Source of the DNA: Paenibacillus sp. PL91
GTDB taxonomy: Bacteria > Bacillota > Bacilli > Paenibacillales > Paenibacillaceae
Length of the DNA stretch: 64,000 bases
Direction: 5' to 3'
Assembly: GCF_012935325.2 (NCBI RefSeq)
Contig: NZ_JABBYG020000009.1
Coordinates: 124,001-188,000 of the forward strand
In this document: positions 16,950-26,178 of the stretch, in pieces
Position numbering within the stretch: the stretch's first letter is position 1
How the letters are laid out: every line of letters begins with the position of its first letter
Made by a program: the position numbers and the translations under genes
The notes under the pieces: generated by a model
Database searches by the model: none
Told to the model about the DNA's origin: nothing
Seen by the model: only the letters and a program-made list of their open reading frames with translations

Positions 16950-17064
16950 TAGTTGATCGGATTACGTAAGCGCTGCTCATTAATTGGACGATAGGTAGTA
17001 TCTATCTTATCCCTGATGAGCAGTAGGCATTGCGCAGTAAATATAAAAGGGAGGCGTTATCGTA

Positions 17065-18438
17065 ATGAAGAAAATAATACCGGTAAAGCTCGGATTCGTA
17101 CTTATTCTATGCTTCGTCATGCTGCTTACGGCTTGCTCATCGGGCAATAATGGTGGTTCCGCAGCGAACGGAAATACGGGGAATAAAGAGACGAACGCAG
17201 CAAACGCGCCGAAAGAGAACGTGAAGATTTCGTTTATGGGTCACGGCAGTCCGCAGGAGAAAGATATCTTCGCGAAGCTTATTAAATCGTATGAGGCGAA
17301 ATATCCGAACGTAAAGGTTGAATACACTAGCGTGCCGCCGGCAGAGTACAACCAAAAGCTGTCTACGTTAATCGCATCAGGCAAAACGCCGGACGTATTT
17401 TACGTATCCGGACCGCAATTTTTCAAATATGCGGAAGCAGGCACGATTCAAAACTTGCAGCCGTTTCTAGAAACGACAGAGCTGTTCCAAGAGGACAACG
17501 TATGGAAGCAAGCGCTGGATCGCTACCGTTATGACGGCAAGATGGTTGGTCAAGGCGACCTTTATGGCTTGCCGAAGGATGTAGGTCCTTGGGCAATGGC
17601 GTACAACAAAACGATGTTTGAAGCTGCTGGTGTAGAGTTGCCGCCTGCAGAGGTTGGCAAATGGACATGGGATAACTGGCTTGATGCCGCGAAGAAGCTG
17701 ACGAAGGACGAGAATGGGGACGGTAAAGTCGACATTTACGGCGGAGCGAACTTCACGCTTGAAGGCGCGGTATGGGCAAGCGGCGGAGATTTCTTGGACT
17801 ACAAAACAGGGAAGATAACGATCGATACACCTGAATTTGCAAGCGCTATGCAGTGGGTAGCGGACCTTCGTCTGAAGCACAATGTGACACCGTCGCCAGA
17901 GGATGAGAAAGCAATGAACGCTTACTCTCGTTTCGTAGCAGGAAAAGTAGGGATGTTCCCAATGGGGCCATGGGATCAACCGGGCTTCTGGGACTTGCCG
18001 TTCGATTGGGATATCGCGGCATGGCCGGTGAACCCTGCAACAGGCAAATCGGGGACATGGGTTGGATCGATGGGCTACTCGGTATCGAGCAAATCCAAGC
18101 ATTCCCAGGAAGCATTTAACTTAGCAGCGTTCCTCGCGCTTGATAAAGAAGGACAGAAGCAAAACTATGAGCTGGGACAAGCGGTGCCTAATTTAATTGA
18201 CATGGCAAAAGGCGAGTTTGTCAGCTATGATAAAGCACCGGCAAATCGCAAAGTATTCCTGGATATTATTGAAGACTACGGTCACCCGACGATTGATTTT
18301 GGCTCAAAGGACACCAAGTGGATCGATACGATGTGGCAGGAGGCCGGCAAAGTTTATGACGGCAAGATGACAGCTGCGGATTGGGCGAAGGAATTGCAGC
18401 CGAAGCTTCAAGAGCTGTATGACAAGGGCAATAAATAA
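17065..18438 (+). CDS. Sugar ABC transporter substrate-binding lipoprotein
   Basis: A 457-residue family 1 (MalE/AraN-type) solute-binding protein. The signal peptide ends in a lipobox LTAC, so it is a lipoprotein at the outer face of the membrane. A Gly/Asn-rich linker follows, then the two-lobe binding domain with KTPDVFYVSG, the GLPKDVGPWAMAYNKTMF hinge region and the FVAGKVGMFPMGPW segment. It would hand an oligosaccharide to the permeases at 19899 and 20833; arabino-oligosaccharides are likely from context. The start has GGGAGG. A strong terminator follows, so it is transcribed alone. Confidence 0.88.
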   Translation: MKKIIPVKLGFVLILCFVMLLTACSSGNNGGSAANGNTGNKETNAANAPKENVKISFMGHGSPQEKDIFAKLIKSYEAKYPNVKVEYTSVPPAEYNQKLSTLIASGKTPDVFYVSGPQFFKYAEAGTIQNLQPFLETTELFQEDNVWKQALDRYRYDGKMVGQGDLYGLPKDVGPWAMAYNKTMFEAAGVELPPAEVGKWTWDNWLDAAKKLTKDENGDGKVDIYGGANFTLEGAVWASGGDFLDYKTGKITIDTPEFASAMQWVADLRLKHNVTPSPEDEKAMNAYSRFVAGKVGMFPMGPWDQPGFWDLPFDWDIAAWPVNPATGKSGTWVGSMGYSVSSKSKHSQEAFNLAAFLALDKEGQKQNYELGQAVPNLIDMAKGEFVSYDKAPANRKVFLDIIEDYGHPTIDFGSKDTKWIDTMWQEAGKVYDGKMTAADWAKELQPKLQELYDKGNK

Positions 18439-18453
18439 GTTGTGTATGTAATC

Positions 18454-18501
18454 AAAAAAGCTGCTCCTTATGGTTATTAACCTAAGGGAGCAGCTTTTTT
18501 T
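18454..18501 (+). terminator. Terminator after binding-protein gene
   Basis: AAGCTGCTCCTTA pairs with TAAGGGAGCAGCTT across a short A+T-rich loop and is followed by seven T. A strong Rho-independent signal. Confidence 0.9.
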
Positions 18502-18545
18502 GAACCTATCATAACTAAACTTCATGCTGACAGATTACGATTAAT

Positions 18546-18566
18546 TTAGTATACTTAATATATTAA
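18546..18566 (+). promoter_or_regulatory. Locus operator motif, copy 3 (regulator promoter)
   Basis: TTAGTATAC then TTAATATATTAA, aligning with the other copies. It stands 20 bases above the regulator start codon, overlapping where its promoter must lie, which suggests self-repression. Confidence 0.5.
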
Positions 18567-18586
18567 TATAAGAAAGGGGCGGCGCC

Positions 18587-19645
18587 ATGAAAAATCATCC
18601 TTTGTATAAGCAAATTCAAGTTGATATTCTAGGTCAAATTAAATCTGGCAAGCTGCGTCCCGGCGATCGTGTCCCTTCCGAGAAAGAACTTGCGGAGCTA
18701 TATAGGGTTAGCCAAATTACGAGTAAAAACGCATTGATAGGATTAGCGGATGAAGGTGTGCTTGTCCGGGTGCAGGGCAAAGGTACGTTTGTGAGGCAGC
18801 ATGGTGAAGCTGCAACAGCCATAGATATTCCAAGCAGCGCACGAGACGTCATCGGACTTATTTTGCCATGCATGAAGACTAAGGTTGACCAGAAAATACT
18901 CGATTCGATCGAGAAGTACGTGACGGCCAGCGGTTACAACTTGCAGGTCCGGATTACGAGAGAATCTCAAGTGGAAGAGAGTGCGGCCATTGAATCGATG
19001 GTGGCTTCCGGAGTACGCGGGCTCATTGTGTTCCCTACGGAAGAGGAGCGCTATAACGACAGTATTTTGCGGCTATCGCTTGATAAGTTTCCGCATGTGT
19101 TGATCGATCGTTTTTTGAAAGAGATTCGAACTTACAGCGTCAGCTCGGATAATGTTAATGGTACGGAGCAAGCCATTACTCATTTGCTGGACAATGGTCA
19201 TGAGCAAATCGCGCTCATTACTCCTGAAATTACGAATACGGCTACCGAGGAGAGGTTAATTGGGTTTGAAAAAGCCTATCTTTCTAAGAAGCTTCCGATA
19301 GATAAGGATTTGTGGTGCATCCTGAAAATTGAGGATATATCCAACGGGAATGCCCAGTCTATTATCGAGTCGTTCATGAGTGAGCGGCCATCGGTTTCAG
19401 CGGCATTTGTCGTCAATGTGGAGCTGACAAACTATACTTATTATGCAGCTAAGCGGTTGAAAAAATCGGTGCCAGACGACATGGAGCTCGTTTGCTTCGA
19501 TCAGCCGGATTTTCAGGACGTATCGTATTTGCAGCAAAATGAAGATGAGATTTGCAGAGTTACGGTTGAACTGCTTCATGCGCAATTACAGGGAGAGTAC
19601 GAGCCGCAGCGCATCGTTGTGCCGGTGAAATTTTGTAAAAAGTAA
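18587..19645 (+). CDS. araR: AraR-like GntR/LacI transcriptional regulator
   Basis: A 352-residue regulator with an N-terminal GntR winged helix (LYKQIQVDILGQIKSGKLRPGDRVPSEKEL split over residues 5-35, then GKGTFV) joined to a LacI/periplasmic-binding-type sensor domain (about 85-350, VIGLILP, GVRGLIVFP, LIDRF). This GntR-LacI fusion is the design of Bacillus AraR, which lifts repression on binding arabinose. It lies inside the locus between the binding-protein and permease genes. The effector here is inferred, not shown. The name araR is used by similarity of architecture. Start follows AAAGGGG. Confidence 0.82.
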   Translation: MKNHPLYKQIQVDILGQIKSGKLRPGDRVPSEKELAELYRVSQITSKNALIGLADEGVLVRVQGKGTFVRQHGEAATAIDIPSSARDVIGLILPCMKTKVDQKILDSIEKYVTASGYNLQVRITRESQVEESAAIESMVASGVRGLIVFPTEEERYNDSILRLSLDKFPHVLIDRFLKEIRTYSVSSDNVNGTEQAITHLLDNGHEQIALITPEITNTATEERLIGFEKAYLSKKLPIDKDLWCILKIEDISNGNAQSIIESFMSERPSVSAAFVVNVELTNYTYYAAKRLKKSVPDDMELVCFDQPDFQDVSYLQQNEDEICRVTVELLHAQLQGEYEPQRIVVPVKFCKK

Positions 19646-19658
19646 GCGATAGAATAAG

Positions 19659-19699
19659 AAAAATACCTTCGTACAGCTTTTATGTATGGGGTATTTTTT
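19659..19699 (+). terminator. Terminator after AraR-like gene
   Basis: AAATACCTTCGTAC pairs (several G-T pairs) with GTATGGGGTATTT and is followed by TTTT. The 3' arm runs into the next promoter module, so terminator and module share bases 19691-19699. Confidence 0.7.
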
Positions 19700-19768
19700 A
19701 TATTATATTTAGTATATAAACATATAACAATATAATTTATAATAAATCCATGATGTTAAGCGCTTACA
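19691..19768 (+). promoter_or_regulatory. Promoter/operator module ahead of permease genes
   Basis: Second copy of the 49-base module (19691-19739) with operator copy 4 (19709-19729), TATAAT (19731-19736), and AAGCGCTT (19758-19765) again 18 bases after the module. The shared 18-base core is ATATAACAATATAATTTA. The TTAAGCGCTTACA here is close to a cre site. Confidence 0.65.
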
Positions 19769-19898
19769 GCATTTAGAAAGCACCTATACATAACAAGGGG
19801 AGGCTTCAACGCAGTAAAGAGAAAATCAGAAGTAAGCCAATGCTTTCATATTCAATTCAAACCTAAATAACGAATAGCTAGTGCGAGGATGTGTACGC

Positions 19899-20792
19899 AT
19901 GAAAAAAAGTAAACCTAGTTATATCCGCAAAGAATATGCATGGGCCTATTTGTTTGTAGCGCCCCCTGCGCTCGGCTTTCTCATTTTTGGAGTGGCACCG
20001 CTTCTCTACTCGGTTTGGCTTAGCTTCACGTCATGGGATTTGGTTACGCCGCCTAAGTTTGTAGGTTTTGAAAACTATGTAGAAGTATTTCACGATGAGA
20101 AGGTATACAAATCACTGTATAACACCGTATTTATGATGCTCGGAATCCCGATTGGGATGGTTGTGGCGCTGCTGCTTGCGATTATGATGAATCGTCCGCT
20201 CAAAGGCATATCGTTCCTTCGGACGATCTATTATTTGCCCGTCATCTCACCGATCATAGCGGTATCCCTGCTGTGGCAATGGATTTTGAACCAAGATTTT
20301 GGACTGCTTAATCAATCCCTTTGGGATTGGTTTGGCATTCAAGGGCCTAACTGGCTTGGCGACGCGGATTGGATTAAGCCTTCCATGATATTGATGGGGG
20401 TATGGGGCGGCGTTGGCGGCACGATGGTTCTTTACTTAGCGGGCCTTCAATCGATTTCGTCTACTTATTACGAGGCGGCAGAAGTAGATGGCGCGAACGC
20501 ATTCCAAAAGATGTGGCTAATTACGATTCCACTGCTGACGAACATTCATTTTTTCGTCGTTGTTATGGGCGTGATCGGGGCGTTTCAGTCGTTTAGCCAA
20601 ATCTATGTGCTGGCAGGCGATGGCGGCCCGGAATACAGCGCTGCAACCGTTGTGTTTTATATTTTCGAAAATGCGTTCAAGTATTTCAACATGGGTTATG
20701 CCAGCGCAATTGCATGGGTGCTTGGACTGATTATCTTCATCGTTACGCTCATTCAATTTCGGCTGTCGAAAAAATGGGTGTATAACGATTAA
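19899..20792 (+). CDS. Sugar ABC transporter permease (MalF/AraP type)
   Basis: A 297-residue membrane protein with six predicted helices. The inner-membrane loop EAAEVDGANAFQKMWLITIPLL is the EAA motif that contacts the ATPase. It pairs with the next permease to form the channel. The start is the ATG at 19899 with CGAGGA upstream; an in-frame GTG at 19881 is less likely. First gene of a four-gene unit (permease, permease, GH43, GH2). No ATP-binding gene is nearby, so a shared ATPase such as MsmX is expected to energise it. Confidence 0.88.
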   Translation: MKKSKPSYIRKEYAWAYLFVAPPALGFLIFGVAPLLYSVWLSFTSWDLVTPPKFVGFENYVEVFHDEKVYKSLYNTVFMMLGIPIGMVVALLLAIMMNRPLKGISFLRTIYYLPVISPIIAVSLLWQWILNQDFGLLNQSLWDWFGIQGPNWLGDADWIKPSMILMGVWGGVGGTMVLYLAGLQSISSTYYEAAEVDGANAFQKMWLITIPLLTNIHFFVVVMGVIGAFQSFSQIYVLAGDGGPEYSAATVVFYIFENAFKYFNMGYASAIAWVLGLIIFIVTLIQFRLSKKWVYND

Positions 20793-20832
20793 TGCTTTAC
20801 CGTCACAGTTTGCGAGGGGAGTTTGATTTCAA

Positions 20833-21669
20833 ATGCAGCAGAAACGTTTAACAAACCTATGGGTGGCACTAATTCTTTGTATCGGCTCGATCGTTATGCT
20901 GGCGCCGTTCGTATGGACCATATCCACTTCCTTAAAAGATCAACGCAACGTATTTGAAATACCGCCAAAGTGGATTCCAGACCCGGCTACATTTAAAAAC
21001 TATGCTACCGCTTGGAACGATTCGCCGCTGCTTAGCGGATTTATGAATTCCATGATTATTGTTGTATTCGTTCTTGTCATTGGCTTATTCGTTTCCACGA
21101 TGGCGGCATATGCTTTTGCGAAGATTGATTTCCCATTTAAGGACGCCATATTTCTATCCTTGCTTGGCACGATGATGATTCCTTTTTCGGTTGTTATGAT
21201 TCCTCAGTTCATCGGCTTCTCGTCGATCAACTGGACCGATTCACTCCTGCCGTTAATCGTGCCGGGACTATTCGGGAATATCGTCGTTATTTTCTTCCTG
21301 AGGCAGTTTTTGGCAGGCGGCCTTCCCAATGAACTCGTTGAAGCGGCCAAGCTTGACGGCAGCAGCTTCTTCCGAACCTTTTGGACCATTGCATTACCGG
21401 TTGCAAAACCAGCGATTGCTGCTCAGGCAGCGCTTAGCTTCATGGGCATTTGGAATGATTTTATGGGACCGCTTATCTATTTAAGCTCTCCACAGAAGCA
21501 AACGATTCAAGTGCTCATAGCATCCATGCAAGCGCAATATATGGGCTCCTCCAATTATCCGGTAATATTGGCAGCCTCCATGATTTCCATGGTACCTGTC
21601 ATTCTCGTATTTTTCTTCTGTCAACGCTATTTCATAGAGTCGATGGCGATTAGCGGTTTGAAGGGTTAA
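20833..21669 (+). CDS. Sugar ABC transporter permease (MalG/AraQ type)
   Basis: A 278-residue partner permease with the EAA loop ELVEAAKLDGSSFFRTFWTI and six helices. The ending (FIESMAISGLKG) is typical of carbohydrate permeases of the MalG group. It is 40 bases after the first permease and four bases before the GH43 gene, so translation is likely coupled. Confidence 0.9.
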   Translation: MQQKRLTNLWVALILCIGSIVMLAPFVWTISTSLKDQRNVFEIPPKWIPDPATFKNYATAWNDSPLLSGFMNSMIIVVFVLVIGLFVSTMAAYAFAKIDFPFKDAIFLSLLGTMMIPFSVVMIPQFIGFSSINWTDSLLPLIVPGLFGNIVVIFFLRQFLAGGLPNELVEAAKLDGSSFFRTFWTIALPVAKPAIAAQAALSFMGIWNDFMGPLIYLSSPQKQTIQVLIASMQAQYMGSSNYPVILAASMISMVPVILVFFFCQRYFIESMAISGLKG

Positions 21670-21673
21670 TAGA

Positions 21674-24133
21674 ATGAGGACGAGTAGATTAGAAAATAAG
21701 AGGACGATGATAGTCGTCCTCCTAGCCGTATCGTTATTGCTAACGCTGAGCGGATGTCAATCAGAGCCGGAGGAAGCGGAGGTTGTCTTGTTGAAGGAGG
21801 ATGCGAAGGTGTACACAAACTCGTTTAAGCTCGATCAGGAATGGGAGGATTATGGGATTGGCGATCCTTTCATCATGCGGTACAATGGCAAATTTTATTT
21901 ATATTGCAGCACAAAGGATTGGCGTCCGGGGATTAAGGCTTGGAGCTCTGACAACTTGGTGGATTGGCGCTATGAAGGGCTAGTAACGGAGGATGCTATA
22001 ACGACAGGAGCATACGCTCCTGAAGTATTCTACTGGAACGGCAGCTTCTACTTATATACATCGCCTGCGGGTCAAGGGCATTATGTGCTGCAGAGCGATA
22101 GCCCAACGGGTCCTTTCGTAGTCAAGACAGACAATTTAGGCAATACCATTGACGGCTCTGTCTTTATCGATGATGACGGCAAATGGTATTTCACGAACGC
22201 AGGAACGCAGGGCATAGTTGCTCATGAAATGCCTGATCCGTTTACCATCGATGTTGGCATCACGACTAATGCTTTTCTTGGGCATTGGACGGAGGGCTCC
22301 ATGATATGGAAGCGTAATGGCTTGTACTATATGACGTATACCGGCAATCATGTATTTAGTAACGGCTATCGAGTCCATTATGCCATTTCAAAGGATGGAC
22401 CTTTCGGTGATTATACCGTTCCGTCAAACAACCCGATCGTTATTAACGTGAAGGATGAGTTTAAAGGCCTTGGCCATAGCGCGACTGTGCTCGGCCCGGA
22501 CATGGATTCCTACTATTTAACTTACCATAATTTAGTTGGGCGCTCCGCGGAGGGTCCGCCAGTCCGTGAACTGAACATTGATCGGCTTGCTTATAACGGT
22601 GACAAGCTGGTTGTCATGGGACCGACGCATGACCATCAACAACCCGCGCCTGCGATGCCTGCATGGTATGGCTGGCTGTCAGAAGGAAGCTCGAACTTAA
22701 CCGAGTCTCCAAAAGAAGGAACGGTAATCAGCAGCGAATCGACAGCAGAGACGTTTATTGCTGAATATAATTTTCGATTGAATAATACTGACGCAAAGGA
22801 AGACAAGGGCAGCATTGCAGCCGTTTTTTCATATCTAGATGAGACTAATTATTCAGCAGTTAAGCTGCTGCCAGCCAAACATGAAATTCAATACGTCTCG
22901 GTGAAAAATGGTGCGGAGCAGCAGGTCGCTCACGCAGCGCTTCCAAGCGAATTTGATTATACGAAGCTGCATGCGATTCGGGTTGAGAGGCGTGAGGGCA
23001 CCGTTCTCGTTTTCTTCGATGGGATGATGAAGATCGAGGAACATGCGGCTGAGTCGGCCGGAGGCAAAATCGGTTACATTACTGATCAATCGGCACCGAT
23101 CTATGAATATACCGCATTTACGAATGACGCCGATGGCAGCAGTGATTTTGAAGCATATAAGCCTGTGCCTGGAGCAATAGAAGCTGTTCATTATTTGAAG
23201 GAAGCGGAGCGAGGCTTCCATCTGGAGCAGAAGACAAAAGAGACCAGTGACTACCGGAGAGCAGATGGCGTGCCGATTCGCAAGCAGGAGGACGGCAGTT
23301 ATTCTGTCAGCTTGCTGCAGAGCGGGGACTGGTTGAAATATAAGATCAATGCCAAGGAAGCAGCCAATTACGGAGTTGGACTCACCCTTCGGAAGCCGAA
23401 AAAGGATGTTGTGCTGGAATGGTCAATAGACGGCGGAGAAGCGGTAAAAACGACGATTAAAGCAGATCATCCTGCCTTTACCGAGAACTTAGCGAAGCTT
23501 CGAATCGGAACATTGGACATCGCGGCAGGTTTTCATGAGCTTAAAGTGAAACTCAAATCCGGGCAAGCCGAGCTTCAGGCCTTTGAACTCTTTGCAGCCG
23601 AGAAGCTGGAGACGCAGCAGCTGTTCGATCAATCGCTAAGCCAAACAGGCTTTGGATTGTTTGGACAGATTGAAGGCGGTTATAAAGGCAGCGGTTTAGA
23701 GGATGACATGCTCTTCATTGGCAGCGATAACTGGGACGACTACGAATTGTCGGTTGATGTTCAGTTAAATGAAGCAACAGATACCGGAGGTATATTTGTT
23801 CGCGAGACGAATGAATCCTACCATCCAGACCAAGTCAGGGATGCGGCAATGGGCTATTACATCGGCATTTCATCTTCACAATTGACCTTGAACCGCATGA
23901 ATTATGACATGATGCTAATGACAAGTGAAACCGTAGAGCTAGAGACAGGTCGGAGGTATCCGCTGAAAGTCGCCGTAAAAGGCGGCAGCATTCAAGTATT
24001 CCTAGACGGCGAATCTAAGCCGCTAATTGACTATACGGATGCTAATCCGTTTTTGTATGGCAAAGCAGGGATACGTTCCGAACGATCTACGATGGCATTC
24101 TACAATATGATGGTGAAGCCGCTAGAGGATTAA
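21674..24133 (+). CDS. GH43 lipoprotein glycosidase with accessory sugar-binding domains
   Basis: An 819-residue surface lipoprotein (lipobox LSGC after a hydrophobic helix). The GH43 five-bladed propeller covers about 55-325. The catalytic set is visible: Asp64 in GIGDPF (base), Asp160 in IDGSVF (pKa modulator) and Glu207 in HWTEGSM (acid), plus GLGHSATV near its end. Downstream are a laminin-G/DUF1080-like domain (about 340-485), a CBM6-like domain (about 500-645) and a second DUF1080-like domain (about 655-815). GH43 enzymes cleave arabinan or xylan side chains; arabinan is favoured by the AraR-like regulator. It begins four bases after the permease stop. Confidence 0.85.
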   Translation: MRTSRLENKRTMIVVLLAVSLLLTLSGCQSEPEEAEVVLLKEDAKVYTNSFKLDQEWEDYGIGDPFIMRYNGKFYLYCSTKDWRPGIKAWSSDNLVDWRYEGLVTEDAITTGAYAPEVFYWNGSFYLYTSPAGQGHYVLQSDSPTGPFVVKTDNLGNTIDGSVFIDDDGKWYFTNAGTQGIVAHEMPDPFTIDVGITTNAFLGHWTEGSMIWKRNGLYYMTYTGNHVFSNGYRVHYAISKDGPFGDYTVPSNNPIVINVKDEFKGLGHSATVLGPDMDSYYLTYHNLVGRSAEGPPVRELNIDRLAYNGDKLVVMGPTHDHQQPAPAMPAWYGWLSEGSSNLTESPKEGTVISSESTAETFIAEYNFRLNNTDAKEDKGSIAAVFSYLDETNYSAVKLLPAKHEIQYVSVKNGAEQQVAHAALPSEFDYTKLHAIRVERREGTVLVFFDGMMKIEEHAAESAGGKIGYITDQSAPIYEYTAFTNDADGSSDFEAYKPVPGAIEAVHYLKEAERGFHLEQKTKETSDYRRADGVPIRKQEDGSYSVSLLQSGDWLKYKINAKEAANYGVGLTLRKPKKDVVLEWSIDGGEAVKTTIKADHPAFTENLAKLRIGTLDIAAGFHELKVKLKSGQAELQAFELFAAEKLETQQLFDQSLSQTGFGLFGQIEGGYKGSGLEDDMLFIGSDNWDDYELSVDVQLNEATDTGGIFVRETNESYHPDQVRDAAMGYYIGISSSQLTLNRMNYDMMLMTSETVELETGRRYPLKVAVKGGSIQVFLDGESKPLIDYTDANPFLYGKAGIRSERSTMAFYNMMVKPLED

Positions 24134-24168
24134 TATAAAAACATAAGCAATGGAACTGGAGTGGGAGT

Positions 24169-25935
24169 ATGACATATCCTTTACGAAATGAATATCCAAG
24201 ACCGCAATTTGAGCGTTCAGCCTGGTTAAATCTGAATGGGGAATGGGAATTTGCTTACGATGATGCGAATGTAGGAAGCGATAATAAATGGTATGAAGCA
24301 AAGTCGTTTGATCGTAAGATTCAAGTTCCTTTTTGTTACCAAAGCGAACGGAGTGGAATTAATGAGCAAGCGTTCCACGATATTGTATGGTATCGCAAAG
24401 ATGTACGGCTTCCTCTTGAGTTTGCCGGTAAACGAGTGATCCTTCATTTTGGAGCTGTCGACTATGAGGCGAAGGTATGGGTGAACGGACACTTAGTAGC
24501 AAGCCATGAGGGCGGACATACGCCATTCCAAGCGGATATTACAGCCGCTTTGAATACGCTAGGCGCGAATACGATAGTCGTACGTGCTCAAGATTATAGC
24601 AAGGACGTCACGCTGCCTAGAGGAAAGCAGTACTGGAAGGAACAGTCGGAGCAGGTTTTCTATACGCGAACGACTGGTATTTGGCAAACGGTCTGGATCG
24701 AGGCGGTGAGTGCCGCACATGTGAGCAGCATCAGGCTAACACCGGATATTGATACGAACAGAATACATATTCGCAGCTTTATAAAAGGAATGGAATTATA
24801 TGATGGCTTGCGCCTCAGCATTAAAATAACTTTTAAAGGTGAATTAATAGCTGAGGATGTTATCCGGGTGATGGCTGAGGAAGAGGAAGTATCGATTAAG
24901 CTGCACGACTTCAACGATCATGGACTCGGACGTTGGTGGTCGCCGGAGAAGCCGAACTTGTATGACGTGGAATTGCTGCTGCTGGACGGCGAAAGAGCTC
25001 TCGATCAAGTGAAAAGTTATTTTGGCATGAGGAAAATTTCGATCGAGGATGGTGTTATTTGTTTAAATAATCGACCTTATTACATGAAGCTTATTTTGGA
25101 TCAAGGTTATTTTCCAGGTGGCGTCCTCACAGCTCCAACCGATGAGATGCTTCGTTCTGACGTCGAGCTGACCAAGCAGATGGGCTTCAATGGGGCAAGG
25201 AAGCATCAGAAAATCGAGGACCCGCGCTATCTCTATTGGTGTGATAAGCTTGGACTCCTTGTCTGGGGGGAGATGGCAAATGCTTATCAATTCTCTGAGC
25301 AATACGTGAGCCGTATGATGAATGAATGGCAAGAGGCGGTTCATCGTGATTATAATCATCCTTGTGTAGTCGTATGGGTTCCGCTTAATGAAAGCTGGGG
25401 TACTCCTAATATCCTAATCGATAAAAGGCAGCAGCATCATGCGTCGTCGCTCTATTATTTGACCAAATCGCTCGATGATACGCGTCCGGTTATTTCGAAT
25501 GACGGATGGGAGCATGTGAAATCAGACATCTACACCGTTCATGACTACGAGAGCAGGCAAGAGATATTGGAGGGCAGGTATGCGACCAAGGAGCTGTCGG
25601 TCAAAAGCGACCCGCAAGGAAGAAAAATTATTTTGCCTGGGTACTCGTATCAGGGCGAGCCGGTGCAACTGTCGGAGTTCGGAGGCATTTCATACATTCA
25701 AGATAACGGCGAAGGCTGGGGGTACTCGGCTGCAAAGGATGATCAAGATTTCTTAAATCGGTTGCTTGCCGTCATGCGTCCGGTTATTGCAGCGGGAGGA
25801 CTTCAGGGCTATTGCTATACGCAGCTTACCGACGTGGAGCAAGAGAAGAATGGATTGCTTGATTTCAACCGTAGACCTAAGCTTCCAATTGAAGTCTATC
25901 GACAATTAAACGCAGGCGAGACTCCTCGTTTATAG
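24169..25935 (+). CDS. GH2 family glycosidase, cytoplasmic
   Basis: A 588-residue GH2 enzyme without signal peptide: sugar-binding jelly roll (about 1-180), immunoglobulin-like domain (about 185-285) and TIM barrel (about 290-580). The acid/base Glu408 is in VWVPLNESWG and the nucleophile Glu503 in LSEFGGIS. GH2 members hydrolyse beta-galactosides, beta-glucuronides, beta-mannosides or arabinopyranosides; the precise activity cannot be told. As the last gene of the unit it should process the imported oligosaccharide, perhaps a galactose- or arabinose-containing pectin fragment. Confidence 0.85.
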   Translation: MTYPLRNEYPRPQFERSAWLNLNGEWEFAYDDANVGSDNKWYEAKSFDRKIQVPFCYQSERSGINEQAFHDIVWYRKDVRLPLEFAGKRVILHFGAVDYEAKVWVNGHLVASHEGGHTPFQADITAALNTLGANTIVVRAQDYSKDVTLPRGKQYWKEQSEQVFYTRTTGIWQTVWIEAVSAAHVSSIRLTPDIDTNRIHIRSFIKGMELYDGLRLSIKITFKGELIAEDVIRVMAEEEEVSIKLHDFNDHGLGRWWSPEKPNLYDVELLLLDGERALDQVKSYFGMRKISIEDGVICLNNRPYYMKLILDQGYFPGGVLTAPTDEMLRSDVELTKQMGFNGARKHQKIEDPRYLYWCDKLGLLVWGEMANAYQFSEQYVSRMMNEWQEAVHRDYNHPCVVVWVPLNESWGTPNILIDKRQQHHASSLYYLTKSLDDTRPVISNDGWEHVKSDIYTVHDYESRQEILEGRYATKELSVKSDPQGRKIILPGYSYQGEPVQLSEFGGISYIQDNGEGWGYSAAKDDQDFLNRLLAVMRPVIAAGGLQGYCYTQLTDVEQEKNGLLDFNRRPKLPIEVYRQLNAGETPRL

Positions 25936-25939
25936 AATG

Positions 25940-26013
25940 ATCCCCTTAGGGCAGGCAGTGACTAAAAAGTTCATGTTAGAATGAACTTAGCGCTGTTGAC
26001 CAAAGGGGATTTT
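25940..26013 (+). terminator. Nested hairpin after the carbohydrate operon
   Basis: ATCCCCTT (25940-25947) pairs with AAGGGGAT (26003-26010), followed by TTTTCT. Inside it an 8-bp hairpin AAGTTCAT / ATGAACTT forms. The long loop makes it an imperfect terminator. The next 160 bases to the DinB gene show no gene. Confidence 0.45.
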
Positions 26014-26178
26014 CTGTATGTATAGTATTTCTTATAAGGGTCAAGTCATTTCTTATAATTGTTTTCTACATAGTACTAAGCTTTCAGTTATAGTAAGCTG
26101 ATATCAATTAATGTCGATGAGAAGTTAACAAGCAAGCTCCAGAATAATAGTTGCAAATATGAAAAGGAGGTTTTCCTA

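Larger units (their letters stand above)
16606..17064. promoter_or_regulatory. Divergent control region of the carbohydrate locus
   Basis: A 459-base A+T-rich gap with no gene. It serves two divergent transcripts: the secreted enzyme (leftward) and the binding-protein gene (rightward). It holds two copies of the locus operator motif (16720-16740, 16890-16910) and three AAGCGCTT-type cores (16691-16698, 16939-16946, 16967-16974), the last resembling catabolite-repression cre centres but with edge mismatches. Confidence 0.6.
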
